Assembly: GCA_037042915.1 (NCBI GenBank) | Contig: CM073194.1 | Span: 3,224,001-3,288,000 of the forward strand | DNA: 64,000 bases | Source: Auricularia sp. M13 | Taxonomy: Eukaryota; Basidiomycota; Agaricomycetes; Auriculariales; Auriculariaceae | Reading direction: 5' to 3' | In this document: positions 33,613 to 44,460 of the stretch, in pieces | Layout: each line of letters begins with the position of its first letter | Numbering within the stretch: the stretch's first letter is position 1 | The notes under the pieces: generated by a model | Told to the model about the DNA's origin: nothing | Seen by the model: only the letters and a program-made list of their open reading frames with translations | The model's database searches: none | Translations under genes and position numbers: made by a program

Positions 33613-35680
33613 CTACAGGACTCTGTGCTTAAGGACAACCGGAAGGGGCGGTACCTCGATGACAAGATGTTCCTCTATGTGCTCCGGCCAAGACTTCGAG
33701 TCAAACCCTGGGGCAAACTCGATATCGTAGAAACGCAGGAGTGCACTGAGGACGATGCTGAACTCCATCTTCGCAAGATTCTTCCCGACACATTGTGCTG
33801 GACCAGCGGAGAACGGTATGAACGCGTCGTGGTTGGTGTTCCAGCCTGGTTCAATCCAACGCTCGGGCTTGAACAACTCCGTGTGGGGGGAAAAGTAGCG
33901 CGGATTGTGGTGCAGAAGATGTTGCGGAACGAAGACTTCGGTATTCTCTGGGATAAAGCTACAGGAGTTTATCCGTGAGCCTCTGACTACTTGTTACGAG
34001 CAGAGAGACGCACTGTCCGGCAATAATTTTGCCGCCCTGACCTGCAGGGATGCCACGCGAGCCGTTGGTGGGAACGAGAGGTGTGACGCGTAGCGTCTCG
34101 TTCCTGGTGTGTGTGTCAGAACTTGACTGATACACACAAATGCAGCACACACATGCATGCAGCGAGATACGGCAGCGCTCCATGACACTCGGGATTAGTC
34201 CATGGAACCACGCCAGTAGCCACCACGCGGTCGACCTCTTCACGCGCCTTCTTCAAACACTCCGGGTTGGCCAACAGATGGTACATCGCGCATGCCATGG
34301 CAGTCGCCGTCGTATCCGACCCAGCGACAATTGCCAGGACGCCTTCAGATGCAAGAATGTCCATGTTGAGCCTGCCGTTGCCGTCATCGTCCTCCTTGCC
34401 CTGCGATTCACATGAGATGTCTTCCAGAATTGAAGATGTGAAACCAGCGGCATACAAGGAAATACCAGAGGTCTACCGCTGTGGCTGGTCGTTGCACGCG
34501 ATCCATCACGCACTTCCTTGCGAAGCCTCGAAGGCGGCGGAGATGCTGGACCAAGCCCGGGATGAAAGACGCCTGGTATCCCAACCAGTGCATGTGCGCT
34601 ATCAAGTCTGTGACACTGTAACGAAGCTGAGCACACACTCTCAGCAGTAGCTCGGGAAGCATGCTCACAACACAGCCTTAGACACCGTTGCCCACACGTC
34701 GCCTTTGTCGACACCCGCTTCGACCAGTCCGAAGTCCTTCCCAAAGCTATCGATCCAGCTGTCAGTACGAATAGTGAATATAGCTGTACTATTCGCACTC
34801 ACGCAAACTTTCCCATGAAATCGAAACCATAGTACCTCATCCATGCAGTGATATCGACGACGGTTCCGGCCTCAGCAGCCTTATCGAACTGCTGGCGCAG
34901 TTTCTCCACACCTGAGGCTGCTGATTCGGCGTGGGCAGTCATGGCTTCCTTCCCCAGCCCGCGATTCCAGAGCCTGCGGCGATGCGCATGCTCGGTACCC
35001 GTCAGCTTGATGAGAGCAGGTGCGCGGGCTCTGTAATCTGACAACGCCGTCAGCGTGGAAATCGGGAGCTGCTGACGCGTGAAGGAAGTTTCGTACATCT
35101 ATCTTTGGGTAAGCCATTCGCACCCAAAACGGCCGGCACTGCGGCAGCATCTGCGATAGAGACTGAGTTGGGGGCTGTATGGCGAGTAAGTAGTGCAGTA
35201 TACGAATCGCAACGAAATGGTCTTCTCACCGACGCGCACAACCGGGCCGTACTTATCGTGCATCTCCTTGACGTCCTTAAAGTAATTACCCCGCGACGCG
35301 CCGTAGACAGTACGAAGCTTGGTGAGCTTGAACATGAAGGATCCAGGATATCGCGCAAGAGGATGCCAGGGCGAAAGACGGTAGAGAACAATCGAGGCAA
35401 AGAGCGATAACAGTGTGGTGCATGCGACCGTAGACAGGAGCCTCGCGGTGCTGTAGCCTGAAGGCAGAATGTCGAGATGCTGCAGTACGGCGTACAAGGC
35501 TGCGTTTGCGGAGGTGACGATCAGAACGGCCGCGACGCTGGTTGGTTCATGGTGCCGAAACCATTGGTGTAAGGTCTATCCATAAGTAGAGAGGCAGGCC
35601 GTTGAGCTCGACTTGGTATGCGACGGGACATTGGCACCTACGACGCCCAGGCCGACCGCGCTAGCCACAACTAGGTCCAT
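33613..35680 (-). CDS. cytochrome P450 monooxygenase, copy 1
   Basis: Nine exons (35680-35642, 35575-35230, 35174-35097, 35037-34803, 34746-34669, 34615-34456, 34400-34153, 34103-34014, 33958-33613) give 539 residues. Microsomal P450 features: two hydrophobic N-terminal helices, then YRLSPWHPLARYPG, HDKYGPVVRVG, the I-helix AGSDTTAT, the ExxR motif in NETLR, PERW and the heme loop FIPFSAGPAQCVGKNLA with its Cys ligand. All invariant residues are present, so it should be functional. It resembles fungal CYP67/CYP620-type enzymes (tentative). The substrate is unknown. The first exon of 13 codons (MDLVVASAVGLGV) was found because copy 2 has the same arrangement. Seven of its nine coding exons equal copy 2 in length. 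Neighbours are a divergent GST and an OMT. Confidence 0.9.
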
Positions 35681-36139
35681 GACGTGCTCGCAAATGTGAA
35701 GCTAAGGAGGGAGAGCGGCTTCAGAATTACGATGACCGAGTGTGGGCCCGACTCCCGAGCGCAATCATGCTGCGCAGCTTTGGGGGCGAATCGCGAAGCG
35801 GATCACGAAGTTGGCATGATCACAGGATGTTGATCGTCATCCGACAGCAAAGATTGACATTTTGTTGACACGGCTGTGTATGGATCGTCATGCTGGAAAG
35901 TTCGTGTTCGTGATCGCAAGTATCGAACGGAAAGAGTCGCTTAGGAGGTTATAAGCAACCAGGTCCAAAAGCCTTCATTATAGGATGTTCGTGACCTCGG
36001 GAGCTTTCCAGCAGATTAACATTCAAGCCTGTCAGCATAGCGCCCGATTATTGATACACTCGGCTATATTCCCAGTCTCATCCAGGCCCTCCTCCCAGTA
36101 ACCATAGGTGTCAATTCATTATTCGCACGCACCTACGAG
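35681..36139. other. divergent promoter region, P450 copy 1 / GST
   Basis: A 459-bp region between two divergent start codons, so regulatory elements may be shared. A TATAAG at 35,951-35,956 faces the GST gene but is 189 bp from its ATG. No other element is certain. Confidence 0.45.
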
Positions 36140-36957
36140 ATGGCGATTCTAACGCTCTACGATACCGATACCGGCGAGAATGGCCTGGCACTGAAGGCCA
36201 TATCCTCCGCTACGTGGCGCATCCGGTGAGGACTGAACGACGTTTTCGCTGTGCATGGTCTGACAAAGTAATCCTGGTATTCAGCCTGATTCTCAACTAC
36301 AAGAATATTCCACACGAAACCGTTTGGCTGCCTTACGCCAAAATCGCGCCGACCATCAAGGCTCTCGGGGCGCCATCATCGGGGTATCTCCCCGACGGCA
36401 CTGAGAGATACACCGTCCCGACCATTGTCGACGTCGACGGGACTGTCGTATCGGACTCCTTCAAGATTGCCGAGTATCTCGAGCATCAGTATCCTCGCCG
36501 CCCGCTGTTCCCCATCGGCACGCGCGCCCTACAGGCGCATTTCGCTTCAAACTTCGATAGTCCCACGGGCTTGGGAGCTTCATTCGCTCCGCTCCTCTTT
36601 CCTCGCGTGCTCACTTCCATGGAACCCACCGACCTTGCCTACTTCGACAAACTGTGGAGCAGTATGTTTGGAGTCCCAACGCTGACAGCACTATCGGACA
36701 CCGCGGACAAGCGCAATGCAGCTTGGAAGAATATCGACGCTGCACTGAGCGCTCTCAGTCAGATATATGACCATGCAGATGGCGCCGTTTTCCTGGGCGG
36801 CGAGTGCCCGCTGTACGCCGACTTCCTTGTCGCTGCCACTCTCGTCACGGTGCGGCTTGTCTTCGAACGCGAGGAGTGGGAAATGGTCTCTCAAAGGAAC
36901 GCGGGACGATGGGGCCGGCTCATGGCTGCCATCGAAGGCTGGATTACAGTGCATTGA
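36140..36957 (+). CDS. glutathione S-transferase
   Basis: Exons 36140-36225 and 36285-36957 give 252 residues. The N-terminal thioredoxin-like domain includes LTLYDTDTG, TWRIRLILNYKNIPHETVW, YTVPTIVDVDG (cis-Pro) and VVSDSFKIAEYLEHQYP, the Asp-Ser glutathione-binding pair. An all-helical C-terminal domain follows with LGGECPLYADFLVAATLVTVRL. The arrangement with a Ser/Trp-type N-terminus (SATWRIR) matches basidiomycete GSTs of the fungal Ure2p/GTE/FuA-like classes, which have detoxification or ether-cleaving roles; the class is uncertain. It is divergent from P450 copy 1 and convergent with the OMT (169 bp), which fits a shared metabolic function. Confidence 0.85.
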
Positions 36958-37126
36958 TCCCTCTGCTGTTGTTCTAACGCCACTGCTGTGGACGGAACGA
37001 TCTGTACCTCCCATGTGAGATTAGAGAAGTTTATACTGCGTAATGATTGACACTGCGCGATCTCCACGTCAGGTACTCTACATTTTCAAGGGATTTCATA
37101 GTATACCCAGCCGCACTCGTATTCCC

Positions 37127-38995
37127 TCAGGGTTGAGCGTACCAGCATAGTTCAGGCGCATCTGGTTTGGATAGGCAATAAGGCGTAGCGATCATGAGTG
37201 AGGCCGAGTCCTGATTGTGATGAACCTGTTCCAAGGTCCAACCGGCATTCATGAGCAGCTTTTCGAATTGTTGTAGCGTGCGCTCCTGTCCGTTGAACGC
37301 CGTCAACATCTGAAAGTGTCAGTTCAGGCCTGCCATGGACGGTGCCCGGTCTCACATGGATATCCACAAGGTATCCGTTCAGTTTTACGGCACCGCGGTA
37401 GGGCAACGGAGGTGCTTGTGCTCCAGCCCATGCGCAACTTCTTGGCGCCGTTTCGCATGCATAGGGAATGATGCGGTCGATGACAACGAGTTTCGTAGTA
37501 GGGCCCGCTGCGTCAAGAAGCCTGCGGAGAATCTGAACGGCGAAGCTCTCGGACCAGTCATGCAGGATGAAGCGCAGAAGGTACACCGCCGGTTGGGTGA
37601 CGCAGTAAGGCTGAGCCGCAAAGAAATCATGCGCTATGATACCGAAATTTGTCACAAATCAAGTGAAAGGGTTCAGAGATGTTGCTAACCTTGAAGTTGA
37701 ACGCGGTACGAGCCAATCTTTGAGGATCCCGACTGTAACTATAGTGAATATGTGCAGAAGCAAAAACGAGTACCGGTCACTTACACGACAGGTGTCTCTT
37801 GCCTGTTGTATCGTCTTTGGCTTGTCTTGCACAATCAACCTCAGATGAGGGTACGCCGTACTGAGGGAAATTGCAACATCACCCATGCCTCCCCCTACAT
37901 CGACGACAGTGGCATCCTCAGGAAGGTCTATCCACCCGAATCCTACGCGTATGAGAGACTCAGTCACTGAATGCTGGCAGGATGGGAAGATACATACGCT
38001 GTATGATATGCTCTTCACTGGCCGTCAGATGAGAAAATGCTTGTATCGCCGCAGAGTTTCTGCGAAGGTGCATTGCTTGCGCCGGTTCCGCAAGCCAGGC
38101 CCAATAGTTGCCACCGTCTTTAATTCCATGCGCAGCGCACATCGCAGACGCGCTAGGACTGTCTGACCCCGCCGTAGCAGGGTCAGTCAAGACTTCAGTC
38201 AGGCATGCCGCTGCTCTGAAGCCGTCGGCCGTGGCATCCTCCACGACTGCGGCTAGAGATACGATGTTGTCGAACTTGCGTTCGGGGCTGCGATGCGCTA
38301 AACGAACTGGTACGTTGTCAAGAGAGGCTGGCACATACTGGGCTCGCAATTCCGCAACCGGTTTCCCGGTGTCCAACAGCGAGGAGAGTTGATTATTGGC
38401 AAAGACGTCGGGCGAGACCTCGCGGAAGATATGGCGAGAAGCTAGGAGTCTCAAAACGCGGGCTTTACAGGACGTCAGCGCGGGTCAGTGAGAACGAAGC
38501 CACAGCCACGCACCGAGTTTCCCGGGATCAACTACTGTGCCAGTAGTGATCTGACGGACGTGAGCGCCCTCCACGTCTGGTCAGCACAACGAATGGCACA
38601 AGCACATATTGTAAAGACCCTTTGACCCGCCTCACGGAGCACCTCAGCAACATTGAGAACGGACGCAGCGCGCAATGCGGATACAACGTGATACTGCGGG
38701 GACAAACAGCCAGAATCAGCAGCGGTTCCAACACGTATACGATCGCACGCACAGAAAGTGAGGTATCCAGGATGTATCGCGCCGGATTCCACGCAGTAAC
38801 CATGAGTTGATCTGCCGAAGTGATGATAATCTCGAGGGAGCGCGCAATGTGTTCGTTGTTGCGTATAGCGTCAAATTGCGCATTGAACGGTTCGTCGAGG
38901 GACGGGAAGGCGACATTCTGGCTCCTGCAGACTGCGTCAATGGTCTGCGCAGCCTCCGTGATCAGGGCTGCGAGGTCAAGGAGAAGCTGAGCCAT
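37127..38995 (-). CDS. O-methyltransferase (family 2-like)
   Basis: Eight exons (38995-38753, 38693-38619, 38568-38514, 38462-37998, 37942-37785, 37732-37690, 37633-37356, 37309-37127) give 499 residues with consistent phases. SAM-dependent O-methyltransferase features: an N-terminal helical dimerisation region with winged-helix segment (VVSALRAASVLNVAEVLREAG, VLRLLASRHIFREVSPDVFANN). The Rossmann part carries motif I ATVVDVGGGMGDVAIS, RLIVQDKP, and the catalytic-region HDW in LLRFILHDWSESFAV, then the RIIPYA strand. The product class (phenolic or polyketide hydroxyl methylation) is typical of fungal secondary metabolism. Exon 6 (43 nt) and the insertion RSCAWAGAQAPP are less well supported; length is slightly above the usual 400-480 residues. 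Confidence 0.82.
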
Positions 38996-39437
38996 GGGGA
39001 GGAATATTGAGTGAATTAACTCACCGCAGTGGCAATCGATCCTTATGACAATGGGCGCGAGGTCTAGTCCCAAGAGAGAACTGAAGAGTAATTTTTGCAA
39101 TGGGAAACTTTAGAGTTGGGCGCTTGAGGTGGCAATCGGAATCTTGAGCGCGTACTGGCGATCGCATCTAGGGCCTCACAGATTTACCATCCTTCCGATT
39201 GCGAGCGAGTGCTCTCCCCGAGAATCAAGTGTCTAAGTGGTGGATCTCGAGAGAGTGAGCTTGCATCAAGGAACAAAGATTGCATGGCTCTGAGGATATT
39301 TGAGCGCCGAGGATGAAGTGCATGCGAGAAAATGAGTAAATAAGTTAAATGGGCAAAAGTATGCGAACATGCTCGATAATGTCGCACCGTGCTGCGGCCC
39401 CTCTTTGGTTTACAGCACTCTCATCGTCGTCGTTCGT
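38996..39437. other. intergenic between OMT start and DPBB-CBM gene end
   Basis: OMT promoter region and 3' flank of the next minus-strand gene. No motif was recognised. Confidence 0.5.
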
Positions 39438-40613
39438 TCAGCAAGCGCCAGCTTCCTCCCAGACTTCACCGCCAGGCGCCATGCCCTGCGTCCACCACTT
39501 GGCCTTCCAGGTCTTGCCCTGGTAGACCGCGGTATCGCCGCCGACGTACACCTTCGCGTTGTCGTACGTGTCGGTGCAGCTCCCGCTGCCGGTGTTGGGC
39601 GTCGCAGGCGGGGCCGGGGCTGGGGCGCTCTCCTCCGGTGGGCAGGGGTCCTCAGCGGGCGGCGGGACTGGCTGCGTCTCAGGCGGGCAGGGTTCCTCTT
39701 CAGTCGGCGGGGGCGGCGGGGGCGTGGGATCGCTCTCGGGCGGGCACGGCTCCTCCGGGGCGGGAGCGGGCTCCGGGGCGGGCGCTGGCTCAGGCGCGGG
39801 TGCCGGGGCGGGCTCGGGCTCAGGAGCAGGCGCGGGCTCAGGAGCAGGCTCGGGTGCGGGCTCCGGGGCAGGCTCCGGGGCAGGCTCCGGGGCAGGCTCG
39901 GGTGCGGGCTCTGGGGCGGGCTCAGGAGCAGGCGCAGGCGCGCTTCCTGCTGCCTCGTCTGCATGCGAGTGTAAGCGAATCCACGCCACAGGAGTACGAG
40001 ACGCCGCAACGTACCAAGCTGCCAAGAGATGCCGTGAATACGGCCCTCGTCGAAGCTTGCGAGCTGGCTGAACGCCGCCGGCGACAAGTCCAGGTCCTCG
40101 TAGGCGCAAGACTCGCAGCGGTCCAACAGGGTGACCGTGACGCTCTTGCCATTGTCTGCAATGCCGCAACGTGCAACGTAAGCGTGCGCATGTCCATGGG
40201 TGAACCAGGGGAGACGCACAGGTGACAGTGGCCGTCTTGCCGCACATCGGGTTGGCATTCGGGTTGGCGCCGTTGTAGTTCCTACGTAGGATTCATAGTC
40301 AATGCTTCTGTCATGCTGTCTTCCCGATCTCGGGGCTCACGGGAAGGTGTCGAAGTAGAGTTTCGACACGGCAGCCATGAGGTCGCTGTCACTCTGGGAG
40401 TTTGTGAGCACTGTATCGCAAATCCAATATCGTACGGGGACGCACGCTGGTCTGGCCGCAGGCGCCCATGCCCGTGTTGTAGAACGTGGCTTCTCCACCG
40501 GACTGGACGCCCATTGGGTCGCCAGCCGCGCGCCTCATGCGCATGACCGGCGTTGCGCTTGCGGCGCCAAAGACGACGGCAAGAGACACGAAAGAGGTTG
40601 AGAGCGAACGCAT
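39438..40613 (-). CDS. secreted DPBB (expansin/loosenin-like) protein with CBM5/12 domain
   Basis: Exons 40613-40446, 40393-40341, 40281-40220, 40155-40015 and 39958-39438 give 314 residues. There is a signal peptide (MRSLSTSFVSLAVVFGAASA). A double-psi beta-barrel domain spans about residues 38-140: GGEATFYNTGMGACGQTS, MAAVSKLYFDTFP, NPMCGKTATVTYNGKSV, DRCESCAYEDLDLSPAAF. It has the Asp and Cys positions typical of RlpA-like and expansin-related fungal proteins that loosen or bind wall polysaccharides. A long PAPE-repeat linker with EEPCPPE blocks follows. A C-terminal CBM5/12 chitin-binding module closes the protein (YDNAKVYVGGDTAVYQGKTW, AKWWTQG). Most domain residues are only visible after splicing. 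Predicted to be extracellular, acting on chitin or glucan. Confidence 0.82.
39758..39950. repeat. coding minisatellite (Pro-Ala-Pro-Glu linker)
   Basis: Short tandem units of the type GGCTCCGGGGCAGGC / GGCTCGGGTGCGGGC, read on the minus strand as PAPE repeats, form the linker of the DPBB-CBM protein. Unit variation is all in frame, so copy number can change without breaking the protein. Confidence 0.85.
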
Positions 40614-41489
40614 AATTCGGCAACGAAGAAGAAAAAAATGGTTGGTGAGAAGGGTGAAAAGCAGCGATGCGGAAGAAAACGGGGGAGGCAGCGACCGCGC
40701 CGCGCTGGGCTTTTTATTCTGTCCGGAACTGGGCTCGGCATTGTGGAGAGCCAGTGCTGGCAGCACCGCCTGGCCGTTGACGAGTGATGCAGAAGTGCCT
40801 ATGTAGCGCCCAGCAATGTCCGGTATGTTGTCAAGGCAAATTGTTGCATAGTGCCACCATAACTCGTCGCCGTTTGAGATGGTTGAACAAAAAAATCGGT
40901 GCGGACGACGGCGACGCTGAGTGCCAGAGACAGAGTAAGCCATGTCAACTGAGCGACTGTCAGTTGCCTATTCGGCTTGGATCGCCGTGATGACGACCAA
41001 CGCACTGCCTTGGGTTCATGACGACAGTCCAAGTCTTCGGTGTCGGAGGTTGGTTGAAGTCAGTTGTCGGAGTCAAGCTTGAAGCTGCATTCTTTATTCC
41101 GACCAACGCACTCAGTATTCAGCGCTTCAGCATCGAGTTTTTCATGCGAAAGGGCGGCCCGAGGGCGGCTAACCGCAGCAGCGCTGAGCGCTGAGCATAT
41201 GCTACCCTGTAACCGGATAGGTGCTTCAAAATCGCCCAGTACCAAACCGGGCCCGGCAGGATGCTCGAGTCACTGCCGCGCAGTCTGGACGGTGCCTAAG
41301 CACGCCGACGACGACGTCGCAGCCAGCGCTTGCACTCAAGTGGCGTTGTTCTGGCCTGCGCCGCAGCCGTAGTTCGTACCCTTCGAACGGCAATGGGGTA
41401 ATGAGGCCGATCGGACAAAGGAAGATACGTTTCGGACGCCGCAGCGCTACAACTAGGACAAGGGCCTTATAATAAGTTGGGTAGTGCAA
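40614..41489. other. divergent intergenic region
   Basis: Upstream of the DPBB-CBM gene (an AT-rich TATA-like tract near 40,710 on the minus strand) and of the F-box-like gene (TTATAATAAG at 41,467-41,476). No coding signal. Confidence 0.5.
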
Positions 41490-42623
41490 ATGCACGGCGT
41501 GACCTCCGCAGACTCGCTCCGAGCTCGTAACATGGCCACCAGCTGGGCGTTTATATTCGAACTTGTCCTGGCGATCGTCGAGCAGTCGTTCTTCAACGAG
41601 GATCTCCAGCCCGACTACGTTGCGCTTCGGAACTGGGCTCTCGTCTGCAAGAGCATCGCCTACGACGCTCAGCGGCTCTTGTTCAGGGATGTGCGTCTGC
41701 GCAGTCCCGAGAGCCTGGAGGCGTTCGTTCGGGCGACCGACCCGGCAAACAGTCGAGGAGCTGTGCTTGGAGGCTACGTTTGCCGTCTCTGCTTGCGCTC
41801 TGGCATGGAATCTTTCGATGTAGCCTTGCTTCGCTGCCCCAACGTGTACGAACTGCATGTTCTCTCCGACCAAACCGACTTGCATCCGCTGGACCAGCCC
41901 ATAATCACTGCGCTTGGCGTACGCTCTGCAACCATAAAGGCCTTAACAGTCACCAGCAACACGCTACCTATTCTTGCCGATGGCACTACGGATGCCCTAC
42001 CTATCCAGCTCCTCCATGCGCTCCCCAGCGTAGAATTCCTGACGCTGCACGGTTTGCCGTCACTGGCACGGGCCCCCGGCGCTCTTCACCCGGGGCCTCT
42101 CTACGAGTTCTGCTGGAACATCGTCGTTCCCTGGCACGAGCCCGAGAACGCCACCATCGCGCATCTCAACTGGTTCCTTCACAACTCCGTCGACTCGCTC
42201 CGCGTCCTGCGCTTCGGTACCCAGGGCACTGTGACGCGGTACATCTTCAAGGCCATTGCGCTGCGGTACGGCGCGCGCCTTCACTCGCTCACCCTTGAGC
42301 GCCGCGCCGACCGGCACCTCGAGGCGATCGCGCTCTTCCCCGCGCTCAAGGAGCTCGTGCTCGGGTGGGTGAACGGCGAGGACATCGGCGGGCTGTTTGC
42401 GGCGTGCCCAGCGGCCATCCAGCACCTTGCCATCCGCGGCATCACGGCTGTCAACATCGAGAGCCTCGTGGACCTCGTGCGCTCGTCGCCGGACGTTCGA
42501 TGTATATCGTATTTCTATGCCGACTGTCCTATTGAGACTTTGCGTGCTGCTTGTCTCCAGCGCGGTGTCGTGCTGCGGCGCTGTGAGCACTTTCCGCCGG
42601 TGCGCTCGCTCCCACAGACTTGA
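41490..42623 (+). CDS. F-box-like protein
   Basis: An intronless frame of 377 residues from the ATG at 41490; the ATG at 41532 has the better context (AACATGGCC) and would give 363. The N-terminal 60 residues follow the F-box pattern with FELVLAIVEQ, ALRNWALVCKSIAYDAQRLLFRDVRL (quoted in part: VCKSIAYDAQRLLFRDV). The rest is leucine-rich without clean repeats (LRVLRFGTQG, LFPALKELVLGW, IQHLAIRGIT), as in basidiomycete F-box/LRR-like proteins that recognise ubiquitination substrates. It shares no obvious sequence with the F-box gene at 27-29 kb beyond this plan. It has no TM segment. Confidence 0.7.
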   Translation: MHGVTSADSLRARNMATSWAFIFELVLAIVEQSFFNEDLQPDYVALRNWALVCKSIAYDAQRLLFRDVRLRSPESLEAFVRATDPANSRGAVLGGYVCRLCLRSGMESFDVALLRCPNVYELHVLSDQTDLHPLDQPIITALGVRSATIKALTVTSNTLPILADGTTDALPIQLLHALPSVEFLTLHGLPSLARAPGALHPGPLYEFCWNIVVPWHEPENATIAHLNWFLHNSVDSLRVLRFGTQGTVTRYIFKAIALRYGARLHSLTLERRADRHLEAIALFPALKELVLGWVNGEDIGGLFAACPAAIQHLAIRGITAVNIESLVDLVRSSPDVRCISYFYADCPIETLRAACLQRGVVLRRCEHFPPVRSLPQT

Positions 42624-42954
42624 AGGCAACGGCTGATACTCATGCTCTTGTTCAGCGTGTGCAACCGTTGCGCGCACCTGACTTTCCGCGATCCCTCCAC
42701 GTGGACAACTTCAAAGCGATGGTGCCAGCGTGATATCCTTACACACTTAGGCCACTCTGAAATATGATGGTCTGTTTTCGCTACGTCTGTGATGCTGTCA
42801 TCAGAGAGCGGGAAAGTCGAGTGCCTATTCCAGAATCCCTAAGCTGTGGGTGACTGTTTTCGCATCCAACATGCGATTTGAACGTCCCGAAGCGAGCTTA
42901 GGGCGCGACTATTGAGACGCCTAGCATGGCGTTGAACTCCTTCCTCGTGGGAAG

Positions 42955-43215
42955 TGCAAGGTGCACCACGGGCAAAGAATAAAGCCAACGCACGTTTCCG
43001 GTGCTGCGCTCCATGATTGCCAACTTGACACTGGTGAGTGCCAGTGGGCGATCTCGGATTATCGGATCGGGAATTATGTCCCAAAGTCTCAGGCTCGGAA
43101 CCGAGATTTATACACAGTTCCGGGGGAAACGAGACATCTAGATATATCGACGTACAGTAAAATTCCTGAGCATATGGGAAGACGAATGTCATTAGCGGAT
43201 TCATGGAATCCTGCG
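42955..43215 (+). repeat. dispersed repeat, copy A
   Basis: About 260 bp that reappear inverted at 49,425-49,715. Shared blocks in order are CACGGGCAAAGAATAAAGCC, GACGCACGTTT/AACGCACGTTT, GCGCTCCAT, TCTCGGATTAT.CGATCGGGAATTAT-like, GAACCGAGATTT, AAACGAGACATC, GGGAAGA.GAATGTCATTAG. Identity appears moderately high with small indels. No ORF spans both copies and no terminal inverted repeats are seen. The surrounding 42,624-43,263 interval is otherwise gene-free. Confidence 0.8.
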
Positions 43216-43263
43216 GAATGTGGCCACCGTGCGTGAGCATCCGTCGCACATCACGAAATAGGA

Positions 43264-44460
43264 TCAAGTTCCTTCCTCCAGGTCCTCACTGACAGGCACC
43301 GCATTTAGCGAGGGCATATCGATCGTACCGAATGTTGGATCGCGCCCTTCAGGCGTGAGCATTCGCCGCATGTCCCGGAAGAGCGTGTGCCCCAGAATAC
43401 CCTTTACGGCCGTCGAGAGTCTATAGTACGAGCAAGTCAAGCATTCGTGATGGTCCGACTTCGAACAGCTCATACACTTACACATAAAATGTGCCGACAG
43501 ACCCGGGATTGTTGGTGTGCACCACTGGCACGGGCCACCGGAAGGCTGAGATGGTCGCCGTCCCATACGTCAGAGTCATGCTGTCAGAGACAGGCCCGGG
43601 CCACAGTGAGCAACGACAGCGGCAGGCCATCACACTATCAGAGAAAACTCATACTCACATGGCATAATATTGCAAGTTTCCCCGGACCAACAGCATGAGA
43701 AGTCCCTTGCCCCGCAGGAGCTTGCGTTGGGTATATGCCTGGCGGACCTTCAGAAGGGCGAGGCCGCCGAGATAAGCTTGATAGCAGAAGCCTACGAACT
43801 GTCTCAGAACTACTGCAGACTTTGGGAGAGAAGCTACTAGGAGTCGGACGAACCGAGAAGACAGGTGATTGCGATGGTGATCCGCACCAGCGTGCGCTGG
43901 CTGAAGCACGACGTTCCTTGAGGACTCACAGATGTGGATTCTGCTCTGTCGGTTAGCTTGCGTGCCGTTCAGACCACGAGCCCCCATACCGGTTTGTGAA
44001 GGCAAGTTGATGATATCGTTGACCAGTGACGATGCGATGACAAGGCTGTACAGCGCCAGACTGCTAATGAGCAATCGTCTGTTGCAGTCATACATGTAAT
44101 AGATCCTTTCGAGGAACTCATTCAGTTGCCACTTCAGTGGCATCTGTCTTCTCGACGCACCGTAACGTCAGCAGCACTAGACGCACGGAGGGAGTCACTT
44201 TCCCGGGGGAAAGGAACAATAATTTCGCCACTCACAGTCTGAAAACACAGACACAAGAAGTCCCCATGCACCAATAAAGATCGGGGAATTTGCGCAGCTG
44301 CCAAAGCGATTATTATCTTCGCCCTGGAAAGAAAACTCAGACCCACTTCTGCGAGTGCGGGTGAGCATACTAAAGGCCAATGGGTCTCCGCAGATGACCT
44401 ACAATGCCGCTTTCCATGAGCAAACCAACGACGAGCGCGGAGATGGATAATCCGTTCATC
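43264..44460 (-). CDS. seven-TM (DUF6533-like) membrane protein gene, possibly decaying
   Basis: Fragments in different frames of the minus strand fit the basidiomycete DUF6533-type membrane protein plan. They include MNGLSISALVVGLLMESG near 44,455, YMYDCNRRLLISSLALYSLV near 44,090 (the usual LR.YALY....R..L segment), QRKLLRGKGLLMLLVRGNLQYY near 43,700 and a C-terminal KGILGHTLFRDMRRMLTPEG ending at 43,264. Between them several GT-AG introns are plausible (for example 43,671 to 43,580), but I could not build one continuous frame for the whole gene. It may be intact with unusual splicing or a degraded copy. The family is of unknown function and often multicopy in Agaricomycetes. Confidence 0.35.
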
